Of a stretch of DNA of 64,000 nucleotides, positions 1-9,620 are shown piece after piece (the stretch's first letter is position 1; the number at the start of each line of letters is the position of its first letter). Origin of the DNA: Cellulosimicrobium cellulans (GTDB lineage Bacteria; Actinomycetota; Actinomycetes; Actinomycetales; Cellulomonadaceae); the NCBI RefSeq assembly GCF_007679345.1, contig NZ_VEGH01000005.1, positions 242,439-306,438 of the forward strand. The letters are read 5' to 3'. A model generated the notes under the pieces. That model was given only the letters and a program-made list of their open reading frames with translations, made no database searches and was not told the DNA's origin. The position numbers and the translations under genes were made by a program.

Positions 1-15
1 TCCCGGAGCGCGCGG

Positions 16-34
16 GCGTGCCACCGCGGCACGC
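16..34. terminator. Short inverted repeat at window edge
   Basis: A 7-base perfect inverted repeat (GCGTGCC / GGCACGC, 5-base loop) lies 28 bases before the first gene. It could end a gene left of the window or be part of a leader. There is no T-tract, so its role is uncertain. Confidence 0.25.
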
Positions 35-61
35 GCGCGGCACCCGCGCGCGGAGCGTGGC

Positions 62-1240
62 GTGACGGCGGCGACCCGGGTGATGACCGTGTACGGCACG
101 CGGCCCGAGGCGATCAAGGTGGCGCCGGTGGTGCGCGCGCTCGCGGCCGACCGGCGGTTCTCGCCGGTCACCGTCGTGTCCGGGCAGCACCGGGACGTGC
201 TCGACTCGGTGAACGCCGTCTTCGGCATCACGCCCGACCACGACCTGGACGTGTTCGCCCGCGGCAGCGGGCTCGCCGCCACCGTCTCGCGGATCCTGGA
301 GCGGGTGGACGCCGTGCTGACGGCCGAGCGTCCGGACATCGTGCTGGTGCAGGGCGACACCTCGACGGCGATGGCGGCGGCGCTCGCCGCGTTCTACGCC
401 CGTGTCCCCGTCGTGCACCTCGAGGCGGGCCTGCGGACGCACGACGTGTCCTGCCCGTTCCCCGAGGAGCTCAACCGGCGGCAGATCGCCCGGGTCGCCC
501 GGCTGCACCTCGCGCCCACGGCGGCGAACGCAGGGAACCTGGTGCGGGAGGGCGTCCCGCGCGCCGACGTGCTGGTCACGGGCAACACGGTGATCGACGC
601 CCTGCGGCTCGTGCTCGCGCTGCGCCGCCCGGACGCCGGCGGGCCCGCCGGCGCACCCGACGCGCGACGCCTCGTCCTGGTCACCGCCCACCGCAGGGAG
701 AGCTGGGGCCCGGGTATCGAGCGCGTGGCGCGCGCCGTCCACCGGCTCGCCCTGCGCTTTCCCGAGGTGCAGTTCGTCTGCCCGCTGCACCCCAATCCCA
801 CGGCCCACGCCCCGCTGCGCGCGCGGCTGACGGGGCTGCCGAACGTCCTCCTCGGCCCGCCGCTCGACTACCCCGAGTTCTGCGGCGTGCTCGCCCGGGC
901 GCACGTCGTCCTGTCGGACTCGGGCGGGGTCCAGGAGGAGGCACCGAGCCTCGGGGTCCCCGTCGTCCTGCTGCGGGAGGCGACCGAGCGCCCGGAGGCG
1001 GTCGAGGCGGGCGTGGTCCTGCCCGTCGGGACGGACGAGGACGCGATCGTGACGCGCACGACCCGGCTGCTGCGTGACGACGCGGCGCACCGGGCGGCGG
1101 CCAGGGTGGCCAACCCGTTCGGCGACGGCCGTGCCACGGAGCGCGTCCTCGGTGCGCTGTCGTGGCTCGCCGGGACGGGCGAGCGCCCGGACGAGTTCGA
1201 GCCCGCTCCCGCGGGCGCGTCGGAGAGGACGGGGCCATGA
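62..1240 (+). CDS. wecB: UDP-N-acetylglucosamine 2-epimerase (non-hydrolysing)
   Basis: This enzyme converts UDP-GlcNAc to UDP-ManNAc in the cytoplasm for envelope glycan synthesis. The 392-residue protein shows the family motif set: GTRPEA at residues 12-17, QGDT at 97-100, EAGLR at 121-125, PFPEELNR at 132-139, HRRES at 210-214 and SDSGGVQEEAP at 285-295. Its length is normal for the family. The start is a GTG at 62; an in-frame ATG at residue 8 sits almost at the first beta strand and is less likely. The TGA stop overlaps the next ATG (ATGA), so the two genes are probably translationally coupled. A UDP-ManNAc dehydrogenase gene lies in the facing operon, which supports production of UDP-ManNAcA. 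Confidence 0.93.
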   Translation: MTAATRVMTVYGTRPEAIKVAPVVRALAADRRFSPVTVVSGQHRDVLDSVNAVFGITPDHDLDVFARGSGLAATVSRILERVDAVLTAERPDIVLVQGDTSTAMAAALAAFYARVPVVHLEAGLRTHDVSCPFPEELNRRQIARVARLHLAPTAANAGNLVREGVPRADVLVTGNTVIDALRLVLALRRPDAGGPAGAPDARRLVLVTAHRRESWGPGIERVARAVHRLALRFPEVQFVCPLHPNPTAHAPLRARLTGLPNVLLGPPLDYPEFCGVLARAHVVLSDSGGVQEEAPSLGVPVVLLREATERPEAVEAGVVLPVGTDEDAIVTRTTRLLRDDAAHRAAARVANPFGDGRATERVLGALSWLAGTGERPDEFEPAPAGASERTGP

Positions 1241-2820
1241 GCGCACCTCGGATGTTCGTGTACGGCTCGGACCTGGCACGGGCGGTCGCCGAGCGCCTGG
1301 AGGACCCCGGCGGCCCGGCCCTGCTCGGCGTGGTCGCCCGCCAGTCCCTGCTGAGCGCGTACTCCCGGCCGGTGACGCTCGTCGCGCCGCCTCCGCTCCC
1401 GACCCGGTCCCGGCACCGCTGGATGCGGGGCGACTACGGGTCGAACCTCGAGCACGTGCTCGCGGGCGTCGCCGGCACGGTCGACCTCGTCCTCGTGGAC
1501 CTGGCCGACGAGGTGCTCGGCGTGCACGTGCTCCCGGACGGTTCGGTCGTGACGCGGACCGAGGACCTGGTGGTCAGCGGCGCCGAGGAGCGGCTGCCGG
1601 CGGGGACGCGGCACCTGCCGCTGGGCGACCCCACCCACCTCGAGCACTGGGACGCAGCGGCGGACTGGCTCGCGGCGCTGCTGCGCCGGACGACGCCGGG
1701 GGCGCGGGTGGTGCTGCTCGACGGGCAGGACGACCGGCTCCGCCCGTACCTGGCGCGCGCCGCGGCGGCGCTCGGCGCGGAGGTCGCACGTGTCCCGGAC
1801 CGGCCCTCGTCCGGCGACCACGCAGCGGTGGTCGAGCACCTCGCCCGGGCGCTCGGCACCGCGTCGGAGCCGGCGCCGGAGCCGGCGCCGGGGCCGGCGA
1901 CGGAGGCGGCGCCGGCCGCCGCGCCCGCGACGCCCCGCACCCCGCTCGACCCCCGGGCCGTGGTGGCCGCCACCTGGCGGATGCGCCGGGCCGACGGCTC
2001 GAACGTCGTCGGGCCGCTGCGCCTCCTGGCCGACGGCACCATCTGGGGCCACGCGCACCGCAACGAGGCCACCTGGGAGGTGGACGACGCCGGCGTGCTC
2101 GTCCTCCGGGACCGGGACGGGCGTCCCAGCACCCGGTTCGACTCGGCGGTCGTGACGGCCGGGGGCCTCCGGCTGGAGGGCCCGTTCGTGCTCCGGCCCG
2201 CCGACGGCATCCGGCACGTCCTCGAGACGATCGAGATGGACTGGCAGGGCAGGCGCCGGCCGTCGCAGCTCACCCGCCGGCTGCTCCGCGAGGAGGCGGA
2301 GCGGCACGGCTGGTCGATCGGCGACCACACCTGCGGCAAGCCGACGGTCCGCGGGGCCGGCTCCGCGCCGCTGACCATCGGCAGGTTCACCTCGATCGAC
2401 GAGCGGGTGACGCTGATCCTCGGGCACCGCCCGGCGGACGCCGTGAGCACCTACCCGTTCCGCACGCTGCACGACTTCTGGCCGGGCGCGCGCGCCCTGC
2501 CCGCGAACCGGCCGACCGCCGGCCCCGTCCGCATCGGCCACGACGTGTGGCTCGGCGAGGGCACGACGGTGCTCCCCGGGGTCACGGTGGGTGATGGGTC
2601 CGTCGTCGCCCCGGGCTCGCTCCTGATGCACGACGTCGAGCCCTACGCCGTCGTGGCGGGCTCCCCGGGGCGGCAGGTCAGCCGGCGGTTCTCGGACCGG
2701 CAGGTCGCCGGTCTGCTCAGCGCGCGCTGGTGGGACTGGGACGACGAGCGGGTCGACGCGCTGCTGCCCCTGATGTTCGAGGACGTGGACCTGTTCCTCG
2801 ACGCCGCGCTCCGTCCCTGA
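1237..2820 (+). CDS. DUF6270-like / CatB-type acyltransferase fusion
   Basis: The protein has 527 residues in three parts. Residues 1-235 resemble the DUF6270 family, with a YGSDLARA start where relatives have GSCVSRD, followed by a RQSLLSAYS stretch. Residues 246-340 form a small beta-rich domain starting WRMRRADG. From about residue 355 to the end is a left-handed beta-helix acyltransferase of the CatB/xenobiotic type, with hexapeptide repeats (IGRFTSIDERV, IGHDVWLGEGTTVLPGVTVG) and the family's YAVVAGSPGR segment. A Pro-Glu-Ala linker made of a near-perfect 12-base repeat (1868-1905) joins parts one and two. It probably acetylates a sugar of the surface polymer; the substrate is unknown. 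The ATG is chosen because it overlaps the wecB stop. It converges on the GT61 fusion gene with only 15 bases between the stops. Confidence 0.8.
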   Translation: MSAPRMFVYGSDLARAVAERLEDPGGPALLGVVARQSLLSAYSRPVTLVAPPPLPTRSRHRWMRGDYGSNLEHVLAGVAGTVDLVLVDLADEVLGVHVLPDGSVVTRTEDLVVSGAEERLPAGTRHLPLGDPTHLEHWDAAADWLAALLRRTTPGARVVLLDGQDDRLRPYLARAAAALGAEVARVPDRPSSGDHAAVVEHLARALGTASEPAPEPAPGPATEAAPAAAPATPRTPLDPRAVVAATWRMRRADGSNVVGPLRLLADGTIWGHAHRNEATWEVDDAGVLVLRDRDGRPSTRFDSAVVTAGGLRLEGPFVLRPADGIRHVLETIEMDWQGRRRPSQLTRRLLREEAERHGWSIGDHTCGKPTVRGAGSAPLTIGRFTSIDERVTLILGHRPADAVSTYPFRTLHDFWPGARALPANRPTAGPVRIGHDVWLGEGTTVLPGVTVGDGSVVAPGSLLMHDVEPYAVVAGSPGRQVSRRFSDRQVAGLLSARWWDWDDERVDALLPLMFEDVDLFLDAALRP

Positions 2821-2835
2821 CGGGCCGCCCGCCGG

Positions 2836-5361
2836 TCACCCGTCGAGCAGCCCGTCGAGCATCGCGCCGTCCCGCTCGAAGTCGAAGGTGAAGTCCGACA
2901 TGAACGCCCGGAACGACCACGCCGGGCCGAGCGGGACGTCCGCGGGCGCCCAGAAGTAGTGCACGGGCGCCCGCTGCACGGTGGCGATGAGGTACTCGTT
3001 CATCGCGGTGAACCCCTCCGGGGCGATCACGATGCGCGGGACGCCGTCCCGGCAGTGGATCGTGTTGATCAGGCCGCTCCCGCCGTACCCGGCGACCGCG
3101 TCGGCGCGCGCGAACAGCCGCGCCTGGTCCGCCACCGGGTGGTCCTCCGGATACACCACGGTGTATCCGGCGTCCTCGAACCTCGCCTCCAGTCGGGCGG
3201 CGTTGTGGCATGCCCTGCGCGACTGCGCCCTGCGGGAGACGAAGATCCGGCTCGGGGTGTCCGTCTCCCCCGCCGCCCGGCACAGCGCGGCCGTCGTCGA
3301 GCGCCACAGCTCGCCGAGCCGCGGGTGCGCCACCTCGGTGTTGGAGAACAACGGGGTCGCCGCGACCAGCCGCTCGACGCGCGCCGGGCCCCGCAGCGCG
3401 GTGAGGCGCCACGGCTCGATCCCCGCGGCCGCCAGGACGTCGACGTACCACGGCGGCACCGGCGCACCCTCCGGCTTGGTCGAGACCAGCACCCGGATGT
3501 CGGGGTGCTCCGCGACCACCTCGGGCCAGCACCAGAGCCGCCCCAGCAGGTCGGTGAGGAGGTGCCCGTAGCCCTCCGGCCACTCGACGTCGAGGTGGAA
3601 GTACGCGCCCGGCAGCGTGGGGAGCCGGCGCGCGGCGAGGTCGGGCGCGACGACGAACCGGCGGTCGGCGTTCGGCAGCTCGGCGTGCCCGGGCACCCGA
3701 TTCCGGTAGAGGCGGAAGGTCTCGGGGAGGCAGACGCCGTCCCGGGCGACGATCCCGCGGGGCGCCACCAGCACGCCCTCGTACTCGCGCACCCGCCGGT
3801 CGGGCTGGCGGTACCGCCGGATGAACCGGTCCCGTCCGAGGTCGTCCCGGTTCGACGTCGGGGTGATCGGCACCTCGTAGTCGTACCCGGCCTCGACGAC
3901 GCGCTCCGAGCACCAGCCGGCCGCGCGGTCGCCCAGGACGCGCCCGAGGTCGTCGTTCTCGGTGACCCGCAGCCAGTGCGTCCCCCGCTTGCGCACGAGG
4001 CCCAGACGGGCCGAGATGCGGACCTCGCCGATCGCGGCCGCGAGCGCGCGGTCGGCCTCCGACCCGGCCACCGGGACGGCGGGGTGGCCGGTTCCGACCG
4101 TGAGCCGCAGCAGGAGGTCGAGGACCGACTCGCCACGGTCGTCGCGGAACGACGGCAGTCGCAGCGCGTGCAGGTCCTCGATCGCGTAGACGCCCCCGTC
4201 GCGGACGTAGTACAGCAGCTCCCGCAGGAACGACCGCTGCTGCGCCCTGCCGTGCTCCCCGTCGTCGATCAGCAGGTCGAGGCCCGGGAGCCGCGCGAGG
4301 ACGGCGTGCATCTGCCCGAGGCCCCGGACGCGGTGCACGCGGAGGTTCGGCAGGAGGTCGGGCAGGAGGTCGGTGCCATCCACGTCCGTCAGCGACAGCA
4401 CGTGCACGTCGGCCGACGGGTAGCGCCGCGCGAACGCCAGGCCGGTGTGCACCGGCATCTTCGCGGACACGATCGCGACGGACCGCAGGTCCCCGTCGAG
4501 CCCGGCGACCTGCTCCTCGTACCGGCGGAGGTGGTCGTGCTGGCTCGACGCCTGGTCCAGCCCGAGGTCGAGGCCGAGCTGGTCCAGGCTGAGCCGGTCC
4601 GCGCACTCCTGGCCGGTCGCGCGCCGGAGCAGGCGGTCGAGCTGCCGGTAGTACGCGGGCTCGTAGTGCACCCAGTACCGGCCCCACGGGTGCTGGTCCG
4701 CGGCGCAGATCCCGCCCGCCATCGGGTCGAGGACGCGCGCGTCGGGGATCCGACGCAGGAGACGCCGCTCGAGCAGGTCCCACCGCGCGTTGAGCGCGCG
4801 CACCTCGGCGGGGTCGACGCGCGCGATCCCGCCCGGACCGAGCCGACGCTCCGCCCCCCGCGCCCGGTTCACCAGGACCGTGGTCCCCGGCGAGTGCTCC
4901 GCGAGGAACCGGGCCAGGTGCTCGCACGCCTCGTCCCACAGGGCCAGGAACGCGTCCGGGGTGCGGTCCAGAGCGAGCCGGTCGGCGTCGGCGAACCCGG
5001 CGTAGGCCGCGCTGGCCCCGATCTTCCACGAGTTGTCCGTCACCCAGCCCCCGGCGGTCCGGAGCACGCCGAACCGGGCGTCGGTGAACAGGTCGACCAG
5101 CAGGTGGTCCGGGCGGGTCTCGGCCACCTCGGGGAGGAACCGCCGGGAGAGCTCGGCGAGGACGCACGTCCGCGCGTGCGGGTCCAGGTCCTCGAGGCCA
5201 CCCGCCGGCGGTGGCTCGGGGCGACCCAGCAGGCTGATGAGCGACGCCTGGTAGTGCGCCGGGCCCAGTCGGAAGCGCTCCCGCCAGCCCGGGTTCAGCC
5301 CGCCGTTGAACGCGTCCCGCGAGACGCACGAGCCCAGCAGCGCGATCGTCGGCCCGGTCAC
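2836..5361 (-). CDS. DUF6270 / methyltransferase-like / GT61 glycosyltransferase fusion
   Basis: This 841-residue cytoplasmic protein appears to hold three enzymes. Residues 1-235 are a DUF6270 domain with GSCVSRD at 10-16. Residues 275-440 look like a class I methyltransferase fold, with beta strands around VSAKMPVHTG, an acidic IDDGEHG near 366 and an IEDLHA motif. Residues 560-800 match the GT61 (DUF563) glycosyltransferase family, with FSNTEVAHPR near 677, IFVSRR, and YGGSGLINTIH near 763. The GTG start overlaps the stop of the upstream gene (GTGA). It is the last gene of the glycopolymer operon. A role in adding and methylating a side sugar is inferred. The methyltransferase assignment is the weakest part, because no clear GxGxG motif is seen. 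Confidence 0.8.
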   Translation of the reverse strand: MTGPTIALLGSCVSRDAFNGGLNPGWRERFRLGPAHYQASLISLLGRPEPPPAGGLEDLDPHARTCVLAELSRRFLPEVAETRPDHLLVDLFTDARFGVLRTAGGWVTDNSWKIGASAAYAGFADADRLALDRTPDAFLALWDEACEHLARFLAEHSPGTTVLVNRARGAERRLGPGGIARVDPAEVRALNARWDLLERRLLRRIPDARVLDPMAGGICAADQHPWGRYWVHYEPAYYRQLDRLLRRATGQECADRLSLDQLGLDLGLDQASSQHDHLRRYEEQVAGLDGDLRSVAIVSAKMPVHTGLAFARRYPSADVHVLSLTDVDGTDLLPDLLPNLRVHRVRGLGQMHAVLARLPGLDLLIDDGEHGRAQQRSFLRELLYYVRDGGVYAIEDLHALRLPSFRDDRGESVLDLLLRLTVGTGHPAVPVAGSEADRALAAAIGEVRISARLGLVRKRGTHWLRVTENDDLGRVLGDRAAGWCSERVVEAGYDYEVPITPTSNRDDLGRDRFIRRYRQPDRRVREYEGVLVAPRGIVARDGVCLPETFRLYRNRVPGHAELPNADRRFVVAPDLAARRLPTLPGAYFHLDVEWPEGYGHLLTDLLGRLWCWPEVVAEHPDIRVLVSTKPEGAPVPPWYVDVLAAAGIEPWRLTALRGPARVERLVAATPLFSNTEVAHPRLGELWRSTTAALCRAAGETDTPSRIFVSRRAQSRRACHNAARLEARFEDAGYTVVYPEDHPVADQARLFARADAVAGYGGSGLINTIHCRDGVPRIVIAPEGFTAMNEYLIATVQRAPVHYFWAPADVPLGPAWSFRAFMSDFTFDFERDGAMLDGLLDG

Positions 5362-8018
5362 CGCGCCGCCACCTCGGCGATGCGCCGCTCGACGGCCGCC
5401 ACGATCCGCCCGCAGCTGCCCTCGTCGCGGAACGCGAACGTCGCGTCCGCCCGCCGGCGGTACACCTCGGGCACGGTGAAGCCGGCGTCCGCGAGCCCCG
5501 CCAGGGCGGCGAGGGCATCGGCCTGCGCGGTCACGACCGGCCCCAGCCCGTCGCGGACGTAGTCGAAGTACCCGACCCGCAGCGGGTGCTCCCCGCCGAA
5601 CATCGCCTCCCGGTCGAACTGGTAGTAGACGACGGGCAGCCCCGCGAACGCGGCGTCGAAGGCGACCGACGAGTAGTCGGTCAGCAGCATCGACGACCGC
5701 ACGAGCTCGGTCTGGAACTCGCCCTGCCCGGGGTCCACCTGCTGCACGTGGGCCGGGAGGTCGACCCGCGGCAGCACCCGCTGCAGCAGCGGGTGCAGCA
5801 GGAGCCGGACCGGCTCGCCCGACCGCTCCGCGAGGTCGGCGACCTCGGACGAGGACAGCAGCGCGAGCCAGCGGCGGCCGAACTCCGAGCGCGCGAAGAC
5901 CGCCTGCCGCTCGGCGTCCGACGCGCAGCGCTCCAGGTCCTCGCGCAGCGCGCGCCGCCACGTGGGCATCACGAGCACGCCGCCCCGCCGGGGCCCGGCG
6001 CGGCGGCGTCGCCGCAGCAGCTCGTCGTACCGCGCCAGCCCGGTGAGCGCGACCTGGTCCCGGCGGAGCGCGTAGGGCGACCGCGGTCCCACGAAGCTCT
6101 CGTGCTCGGCCTCGGTGGAGGTGATCATCAGGTCGATCCGCTTGCCGTTGAGCCAGCGGGAGGCGTCGTCCTTGAGGATGCCGTGCTGGAGGAAGACGAA
6201 GATGCCGGGCGGCTCCCCGAACTCGCGGCGGGGCAGGGGGTACATGCACCCGGCCACGGCGTCGGAGGAGATCCGTGCGGCCGCGTTCAGTGTCAGCAGC
6301 GCCGCCTCGTCGCTCCCGTACGGCACCAGGGCGAACCCCTCCGCCGCGAGCCGGTCCCAGTGCGGCGACGTCCGTTCGAGGACGAAGTAGGCGTCGATGT
6401 CCGGCCGCTCGGCGCGCAGGTACCGGTACAGGTGCTCACCGTTGTCGTCCGCGGTCCCCGGCCGGTCCATCACCAGCCAGGCGCCGGCGTACCGCTCCCG
6501 CGCGGCCGTCGACCGTGCCCGCTCCGTGATCGCCGCGACCCACGCCGCGCGGGCCGCCTGCTCGGCGCGGCGACGTCGCCGCGCGACCAGCCGGCGACCG
6601 AGGCCCGCGGCGACCCGGGCCCGGGAGCGGCCGGTGGCGAGGGCCGCGACCTCGAGGACGCGCCACGCCGAACGGATCCGGCCTGCGCGCGGACGGCCCC
6701 CGGCGGCCGGGTCCGGCTCCAGCCGGTAGGTCCCCGCGGACGGGCGCCCGCAGACGGGCTGGTGCATCCGGCGCAGCACGGCCGGCACGCCGTCTACCCA
6801 GAGCGCCACCTCGTCGGCCGCCGGCCACTCGAGCGAGGTCTCGGTCATGAAGTCCTCGCCGAAGTACCGGTGCACGCGGACGCCCACCGTGCTGGCGTGG
6901 ACCTCGACCCCGCCGCTGAACGCGCGCACCCGCACCTCGGGTGCACGGTGCATCACCGAGACCTGGGCCCGGCCCCCGCGGTCGGCCCAGCGGAAGACCC
7001 GCGGCAGGACGCCGTCGTCGGCGAACCGGGTGAGCAGCGCCTGGCGCATCGTCCAGGGGTGCGGGTTGCAGGAGTGGGCCTCGATCGTGGACCCGTCGAC
7101 CAGGGTCATGATCTCGGCGAGCAGCTCGAGGAACCGGGCCGCCAGCTCCCCCTGCACCCAGCCCGCGCGGCTGCTGGTCGCCTGCTCCTCCTTGAGGTAC
7201 CAGATCAGGTCGTAGAGGACCATGTGCTGCGCCCAGGCCGGGGCGCGCCCCCCGTTGGCCCGGGCCGCGTCGCGGAGCAGGCCGAGGTACCCGTGCTCGG
7301 GCACCGCCCGGAACCGGTCGGCGTCCCCCCACGACGACTGGACCAGCGATCCCTGCGTGGCCCGCTTGCGGTAGTAGTAGCGCGCGCTCGCCGCGATGCC
7401 GACGACCGGGTCGTCGTGCGCCGCGAGGTAGCGGCCGATCAGGTGGGCGTCCTCGTAGGTCGGGGCCACGCGGTGGTCGTACCGGAGCCCCCGGTCCCGC
7501 AGGGTGTCGGTGCGCAGGAACGGCGTACCGAGGGCGATGGCCTGCGGTTCGTCGGCGAGCCTGGCGAGGCGGTCGCCGTACCGGTGCTTGTCGCCCAGGG
7601 GGTGCGTGTCCCGGAACCGTCCGGTCCGGTCGTCCAGGACCAGGAACCGGGGGGCCACCATGCTCGCGCGCGACTCGCGGTCCCGGTCGAGCAGCCGGGC
7701 GACGGCCGCGAAGTAGTCGCGGTCGAGCACGTCATCGCCGTCGACGGACGTGAACCACTCCCCCTCGGCGACGTCGAGGGCGCGGTTCCGCGCCGCGGCC
7801 GGCCCGCCGTTCTGCTGCCGGATCAGGGTCACCGACCGGTGGCGTGCGGCGAAGCGCTCCGCGATCCGCCCACCCGCGTCGGTGGAGCCGTCGTCGACCA
7901 GGACGACCTGCAGGTTCCGCAGACCGTACGTCTGCCGCTCCAGCGACCGGAGCGTCGCGGGCAGGTACGGCGCGACGTCGTAGAACGAGAGGGCGACGGT
8001 GAAGCGCGGCCGGGTCAC
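5358..8018 (-). CDS. GT2 / CDP-glycerol glycerophosphotransferase (TagF-like) fusion
   Basis: The protein has 886 residues. The N-terminal GT2 domain has the nucleotide-binding strand VVLVDDGSTD near residues 37-46 and the metal-binding triad in SVDGDD near 95. The C-terminal domain, about 520-880, is of the TagB/TagF type, with the signature HGILKDD near 612, a HPLLQ segment and LLTDYSSVAFD. Known members transfer polyol phosphate units from CDP-polyols to a growing teichoic acid. Here the fusion suggests one protein that adds sugar and polyol-phosphate units in turn. The GTG start overlaps the upstream stop as GTGA. No membrane segment is seen, so it probably acts at the inner membrane face. 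Confidence 0.87.
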   Translation of the reverse strand: MTRPRFTVALSFYDVAPYLPATLRSLERQTYGLRNLQVVLVDDGSTDAGGRIAERFAARHRSVTLIRQQNGGPAAARNRALDVAEGEWFTSVDGDDVLDRDYFAAVARLLDRDRESRASMVAPRFLVLDDRTGRFRDTHPLGDKHRYGDRLARLADEPQAIALGTPFLRTDTLRDRGLRYDHRVAPTYEDAHLIGRYLAAHDDPVVGIAASARYYYRKRATQGSLVQSSWGDADRFRAVPEHGYLGLLRDAARANGGRAPAWAQHMVLYDLIWYLKEEQATSSRAGWVQGELAARFLELLAEIMTLVDGSTIEAHSCNPHPWTMRQALLTRFADDGVLPRVFRWADRGGRAQVSVMHRAPEVRVRAFSGGVEVHASTVGVRVHRYFGEDFMTETSLEWPAADEVALWVDGVPAVLRRMHQPVCGRPSAGTYRLEPDPAAGGRPRAGRIRSAWRVLEVAALATGRSRARVAAGLGRRLVARRRRRAEQAARAAWVAAITERARSTAARERYAGAWLVMDRPGTADDNGEHLYRYLRAERPDIDAYFVLERTSPHWDRLAAEGFALVPYGSDEAALLTLNAAARISSDAVAGCMYPLPRREFGEPPGIFVFLQHGILKDDASRWLNGKRIDLMITSTEAEHESFVGPRSPYALRRDQVALTGLARYDELLRRRRRAGPRRGGVLVMPTWRRALREDLERCASDAERQAVFARSEFGRRWLALLSSSEVADLAERSGEPVRLLLHPLLQRVLPRVDLPAHVQQVDPGQGEFQTELVRSSMLLTDYSSVAFDAAFAGLPVVYYQFDREAMFGGEHPLRVGYFDYVRDGLGPVVTAQADALAALAGLADAGFTVPEVYRRRADATFAFRDEGSCGRIVAAVERRIAEVAAR

Positions 8019-9565
8019 CGGTCGCCCCCCGTCGTGCCGCCGACGAGCGCCCGCAGCGCCGGGCCCGAGAACTCCGACCTCAGCCGCCGGGTCCCGGCGG
8101 GCGGCAGCGCGTCCGCGGCGGCACGCGCCGCCTCGACCGACCCCGACGCGAGCTCGGCCCGGATCCGGACGAGGGCGGACGCCGCGCGCAGGTCGTCGTC
8201 GTGCGCGAGCTGCGCGCGCACCTGCCGGTCGGCGTACCGCGCGAGCCGCGCCGCGTGCTTGACCCGACCGAGGGCGAGCAGCACCTCGGCCTGGGCGACG
8301 CGGAGCGACAGCAGGAACCGGTGGTTCTCGTAGCCGGCGCCGCACAGCTCGTCCGCGAAGGCTCCGGCTGCGTCCGCGAAGGCTCCCGGGTCGTCCTGCC
8401 GCAGCCGCGCGAGCACCGCGGCCCGCTCGGCGACCCGTACCGGGTGGACGTCGCCCGGTGTGCGGGGCGCGTGCGCCGGTGGCGACAGCCGTCGCGGGCG
8501 GGTCACGCACCAGTCGGTGTCCAGCGCGTCCACGACCCGCCGCAGGGCGCGTCGCTGCCTGCGGCGCGCCGCGTCCGGTGCCCCCGCCGCCGTCAGCGCC
8601 CCGAGCTCCGCCCGGGCGAGCCGCACCTCACCACGCCGCGCGGCCTCGAGCACCAGGCACCGCCGGAGCTCCCGCGTGAGCCCGGTGTCGCCCCCGGCGG
8701 CCGCGAGCGCCGCGCCGAGAGCGTCCCGGATCTCCTGCCGGTGGGCGGCTGGACCCGGCTCGTCCAGCGCCGCGTCGGCACGGGCCACGGCGGCTGTCCA
8801 CGAGGCCAGCCGCGTGCGCGTCGACCCGGCACCGGTGCCCGGCCCGATCAGCGGCTCGACGTCCCACCACCCGCGCAGGGCACGCAGGTGCGGGACGCCG
8901 TCCTCGAGCCGGGAGAGCCGTGCGGCGAGCGTGCGACGGCCGTCCTCCCCGACCGCGCCCGTCGCCACCCCCGCGGCGAGCACGCCGACGGTCGCCAACC
9001 ACCCCGCGGCGGCGCCGCGCCGTCGCTCGACGGCCTCGGCGGCGCGCGAGGCGGCCCCGAGAGCGGCCGGGTCACCCGATCGCAGGGACTCCTCGACCAG
9101 GGCGCGCAGGCGCTCGGCGTCGGCGGGCCCCTGCACCGGTGCCGGCACCACCCCGTCCGCGAACAGGCGGTCGAGCAGCACGACCAGCGCGCGGAGCGGG
9201 GCTCCGCCGGCGGGGTCGAGCAGCGCCGCGAGCGCCCCGGCCCTGCGGTCGGCGTCGTCGCCCCACCACTGCCCGAGGACGTCCCACTCGCCCTGCTCCG
9301 CCAGCCGCAGGACGTCGTCGGGTTCCGGAGCCGGTCCGCCCGCCGCCGCCTCGACGTGCTCCCGATACAGCCGAGCGGCGGTCCCGGGGTCGACCCGGGC
9401 GACCGCCCGCGCGAGCCGCAACCGGAGGGCGGCGCCCACCTGCGCCCCCTCGACCGCCTCGACGTCGCGGACCGCGACCTCGGCGGCGACCGTCCGCCCC
9501 GGCGTCGGGCGGGTCTCGCACAGACCGACGACCCGGGCCGCGCGGGTGCGGATCGGCATGCTCAT
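8015..9565 (-). CDS. Unrecognised helical protein in glycopolymer operon
   Basis: I do not recognise this 516-residue protein. It is rich in Ala, Leu, Arg and Glu, has no signal peptide or membrane segment, and reads as helical hairpins throughout (for example around residues 40-75 and 370-500), like a TPR-type or other alpha solenoid. The start is an ATG at 9565 with AGGAG eight bases upstream; a GTG just before it and an ATG two codons later are alternatives. It lies between two glycosyltransferase genes and overlaps the downstream one by GTGA. A scaffold or chain-length partner for the transferases is possible but is only inferred from position. Confidence 0.75.
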   Translation of the reverse strand: MSMPIRTRAARVVGLCETRPTPGRTVAAEVAVRDVEAVEGAQVGAALRLRLARAVARVDPGTAARLYREHVEAAAGGPAPEPDDVLRLAEQGEWDVLGQWWGDDADRRAGALAALLDPAGGAPLRALVVLLDRLFADGVVPAPVQGPADAERLRALVEESLRSGDPAALGAASRAAEAVERRRGAAAGWLATVGVLAAGVATGAVGEDGRRTLAARLSRLEDGVPHLRALRGWWDVEPLIGPGTGAGSTRTRLASWTAAVARADAALDEPGPAAHRQEIRDALGAALAAAGGDTGLTRELRRCLVLEAARRGEVRLARAELGALTAAGAPDAARRRQRRALRRVVDALDTDWCVTRPRRLSPPAHAPRTPGDVHPVRVAERAAVLARLRQDDPGAFADAAGAFADELCGAGYENHRFLLSLRVAQAEVLLALGRVKHAARLARYADRQVRAQLAHDDDLRAASALVRIRAELASGSVEAARAAADALPPAGTRRLRSEFSGPALRALVGGTTGGDR

Positions 9566-9620
9566 CACGGGCTCCTCGGGACTCGTACGGGGCGGATGGG
9601 AGCGGCCGGGGCGGCGGCCG

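Noticed and set aside
1868..1905. Short tandem repeat as a regulatory repeat
   Set aside because: It is in frame and encodes a Pro-Glu-Ala linker between domains of the acyltransferase fusion.
2959..5562. Long + strand frame opposite the GT61 fusion
   Set aside because: Composition is Arg/Val/Asp-rich without domains. The - strand frame has clear DUF6270 and GT61 motifs.
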